A stretch of DNA of 64,000 bases from Egibacteraceae bacterium. Lineage in GTDB: Bacteria; Actinomycetota; Nitriliruptoria; Euzebyales; Egibacteraceae. Location of the stretch: contig JAUJNX010000006.1 in assembly GCA_030447925.1 (NCBI GenBank), positions 145,820 through 209,819 of the forward strand. Direction: 5' to 3'. A program made the position numbers and the translations under genes. The number at the start of each line of letters is the position of its first letter. Position 1 is the stretch's first letter. Shown here in pieces: positions 62,320 to 64,000 of the stretch. The notes below the pieces were generated by a model, which made no database searches, was not told where the DNA came from, and saw only the letters and a program-made list of their open reading frames with translations.

Positions 62320-62817
62320 ATGACGACCACCTGTTCGGACGCCGAGGAGCTGGCCCTCCTGCTCGACGACGTGCGCCGCGCCGAGCACCACCTGGCCCGC
62401 GCCGTCGTCCGGGCAGGCCGCCTCGCCTCCTCCGGGGTGTCGGAGCGGGTGGAGGGCCTGCCGCTGGACCTGCTCCTGGGCGTGGCCTGCCGCCTGACGG
62501 GTGCGGACCGGCGGATGCTGATCGCCGCCGGTGAAACGCTGGCCGACCTGCCCGCGGTGTCCACCCTGTTCACCGGGCACGGCCTGTCCTGGGGTCAGGT
62601 CCGCGCGATCACCACCGCCGCCAAGCGCTTGTCCGCTGACGCCCGCGCCGTGCTGGACGCCCGGGTCGCGGCCCGCCTGACCGCGCACCCGGCACGCCGC
62701 CGCGGACCACCCGCGACGGCGTGTTCACGGGTGGGCGGCGACCGACACACCGTTGCCGGCGTCAGCCGCCGGCACCTCCTCGCAGGAGGGGGGTCAGGGC
62801 GGTCAGCACGTCGGTGA
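62320..62817 (+). pseudogene. Truncated DUF222 (13E12-repeat) protein
   Basis: The first 125 residues match DUF222: RRAEHHLARAVVRAGRLASSG, LPLDLLLGVACRLTGADRRMLIAAGETLADLPAV, LSWGQVRAITTAAKRLSADARAVLDARVA. Full proteins have 400 or more residues and usually a C-terminal HNH endonuclease domain; here the frame decays after about base 62690 and its stop at 62817 is inside the convergent heptosyltransferase-like gene. I read it as the 5' third of a lost mobile-type gene. Confidence 0.7.
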
Positions 62818-63820
62818 CGGCCAGGGTGTCCAGGCAGGTGGTGTGGCCCGGGAGGGTGCAGGCGCCGCTGTACCAGCAGGCTTGCTCGGTCATGTCGGCG
62901 GGGCGGCGCACGGGGCAGGGGAGGGCCGCCTGGAGGCTGACGTGGCGGTCGCGCAGGCCGAAGCGGCCCGCCCAGCTGGGCCCGTACAGGGCGACCGTCG
63001 GCGTCCCCACCGCCGTGGCCAGGCGGGCGGGACCGGTGTCCCCGGCCACGCACGCGGCGCTGGCTGCGGCCACGGCGGCCAGGCCGCGCAGGTGCAGGGG
63101 CGGCAGGGCGGTGACCTCGGGGTGGCCGGCGGCGACCGCCGCCGCCAGGTCGGCCCGCCGCCCGCTGGCCACCAGCACCCGCCGCCCCCTCGCGGCCAGC
63201 TCCGCCGCGAGGTCGCGGAAGCGGTCGGCGCCCCACTCCTTGATGGCCATGCCCGCCTCGGGAACGAGCAGCACCGGCGCGGGACCCGTCCCGGCCCGCT
63301 CGCGTCCTCCCGCGAGCTCCTCGTCGGTCAGGTGCACCGCCGGCGCGAGGCCCCGCAGGGACTGGTCGATCACCCCCTCCGCGGCGAGCAGCGCGAGGAA
63401 GCGCAGGTCGATGCGCTCGTCGGGCGGTGGCCCGCGCCAGAGGTCGTCCACCACGCGGCCCGCCCCGCTGGCGGCGAGGACCGCGGGGATGCCCCCGTAG
63501 CGGGTGTCGGTGACCGCGAGGTCGAACCCGCGGGCGGCGAGCGCCCCCACCGCCGCGGCCTGCTGCTCCGGCGGCCCCGGTGCCGCGACGACGACCTCGT
63601 CGACTAACGGGTCGGCGGCGAGCAACTCGTCGCCCGGCGCGAAGGTCAGGACCGTGACCCGCGCGCCGGGGTGGGACCGGGCGAGCGCGTGCACCGCGGG
63701 GAGGGCGAGCAGCAGGTCCCCGAACCCGCCGAGCAGCTCGACGAACAGCACCGACCCCACGGGCGCGGGCGGGGGGCCCCCACCCGCTCCCCGGGGTGCG
63801 GCGGCGAGGCGGGCGGTCAC
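62762..63820 (-). CDS. GT9-family (ADP-heptosyltransferase-like) glycosyltransferase
   Basis: A 352-residue GT-B enzyme. N-terminal VGSVLFVELLGGFGDLLLALPAVHALARSHPGARVTVLTF is the classic GT9 opening. The donor site has LLVPEAGMAIKEWGADRFRDLAAEL and ACVAGDTGPARLATAVGTPTVALYGPSW, where Asp-Thr-Gly-Pro binds the nucleotide. Cysteines near the C-terminus (ALPCPVRRPADMTEQACWY) are typical. It may build a surface glycan. It starts at GTG 63820 in a GTGA overlap with the next glycosyltransferase. Confidence 0.9.
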   Translation of the reverse strand: MTARLAAAPRGAGGGPPPAPVGSVLFVELLGGFGDLLLALPAVHALARSHPGARVTVLTFAPGDELLAADPLVDEVVVAAPGPPEQQAAAVGALAARGFDLAVTDTRYGGIPAVLAASGAGRVVDDLWRGPPPDERIDLRFLALLAAEGVIDQSLRGLAPAVHLTDEELAGGRERAGTGPAPVLLVPEAGMAIKEWGADRFRDLAAELAARGRRVLVASGRRADLAAAVAAGHPEVTALPPLHLRGLAAVAAASAACVAGDTGPARLATAVGTPTVALYGPSWAGRFGLRDRHVSLQAALPCPVRRPADMTEQACWYSGACTLPGHTTCLDTLAVTDVLTALTPLLRGGAGG

Positions 63821-64000
63821 CGGGCGACGCCGGCGTAGACGTCGAGGTGGGCGTCGGCGATCGCGCCCCAGTCGTGGGTCGCGGCCAGGCGGGCCGCCCC
63901 GGACCGCAGCCGGGTGGCGAGGTCGGCGTCGCCCAGGACGCGGGTCAGCGCGGCCGCCAGCGCCGAGGTCGACCGCGGAGGGACCAGCAGCGCGGCGTCG
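63817..64000 (-). CDS. GT4-family glycosyltransferase, C-terminal fragment (starts beyond window)
   Basis: The last 60 residues of a protein entering from the right edge: DAALLVPPRSTSALAAALTRVLGD, then LRSGAARLAATHDWGAIADAHLDVYAGVAR. This is the usual C-terminal end of GT4 enzymes, after the EX7E motif, which lies outside. Its stop overlaps the GT9 start, so both belong to a glycan-synthesis operon. Confidence 0.75.
   Translation of the reverse strand, partial: DAALLVPPRSTSALAAALTRVLGDADLATRLRSGAARLAATHDWGAIADAHLDVYAGVAR

Overview
The window comes from a very high-GC bacterium whose codons nearly all end in G or C. It looks like a deep-branching actinomycete: lspA, rluD, dnaE, lgt, polA, rpsA and coaE sit among an ANTAR response regulator of PdtaR type, a LON-domain protein, a 13E12/DUF222 remnant and a Cox-type molybdenum hydroxylase operon. 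Nitriliruptoria-like is my best guess, at low confidence. Two habits recur: neighbouring genes overlap as ATGA or GTGA, and a TAnnnT hexamer sits 6-9 bases before a start codon, which suggests leaderless transcripts.

Layout. 1-2985: ileS (cut by the window edge), a DedA-like protein, lspA and rluD. 3009-5602: a small accessory block with a MntA-HepT toxin-antitoxin pair, a GntR regulator, a NUDIX protein and an unknown gene. 5636-12587: a lipoprotein, dnaE, a 73-residue unknown, and tag-lgt-LON on the minus strand. 12647-20030: hisDCBHAF and hisI, interrupted by a hydrolase and vapBC. 20027-25178: trpE, a Trp-operon membrane protein, trpC, trpB and trpA. 25306-28433: an oxidoreductase, a YCII/sigma pair and a mosaic of gene scraps. 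This part and trpC/trpB carry many single-base frame breaks, which I suspect are assembly indels. 28434-31052: an ECF sigma factor, a membrane-anchored partner and a polysaccharide-lyase lipoprotein. 31370-36158: a minus-strand redox and membrane gene run. 36201-37371: tRNA-Leu and an ANTAR regulator operon. 37597-42954: a branched-chain amino acid ABC transporter (livHMGF) with a convergent binding protein. 43079-52969: polA, a glycosyltransferase, rpsA, coaE, a GGDEF/EAL protein and moaA. 53094-62235: coxS-coxL-coxM-coxD-coxE-xdhC-mocA-coxG. 62320-64000: a DUF222 remnant and glycosyltransferases.

The most unusual signal is a 69-base cassette present five times in the cox operon: once between coxS and coxL, twice between coxL and coxM, and twice between the MoxR gene and coxE. 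Each copy is a 22-codon mini-ORF. Its ATG overlaps the stop of the gene before, its TGA overlaps the ATG of the gene after, and it carries GAGGTG, a perfect anti-Shine-Dalgarno match, for the next start. A shortened 10-codon version links hisH to hisA in the same way. It looks like a repeated translation-coupling module, or a family of coupled micropeptides.

How the genes work together: the his and trp clusters make histidine and tryptophan; moaA, mocA, xdhC, coxD and coxE would build and insert the molybdenum cofactor for the CoxSLM enzyme; livHMGF with its binding protein would import branched-chain amino acids; the sigma/anchor/lyase trio looks like a self-contained envelope or polysaccharide response unit.
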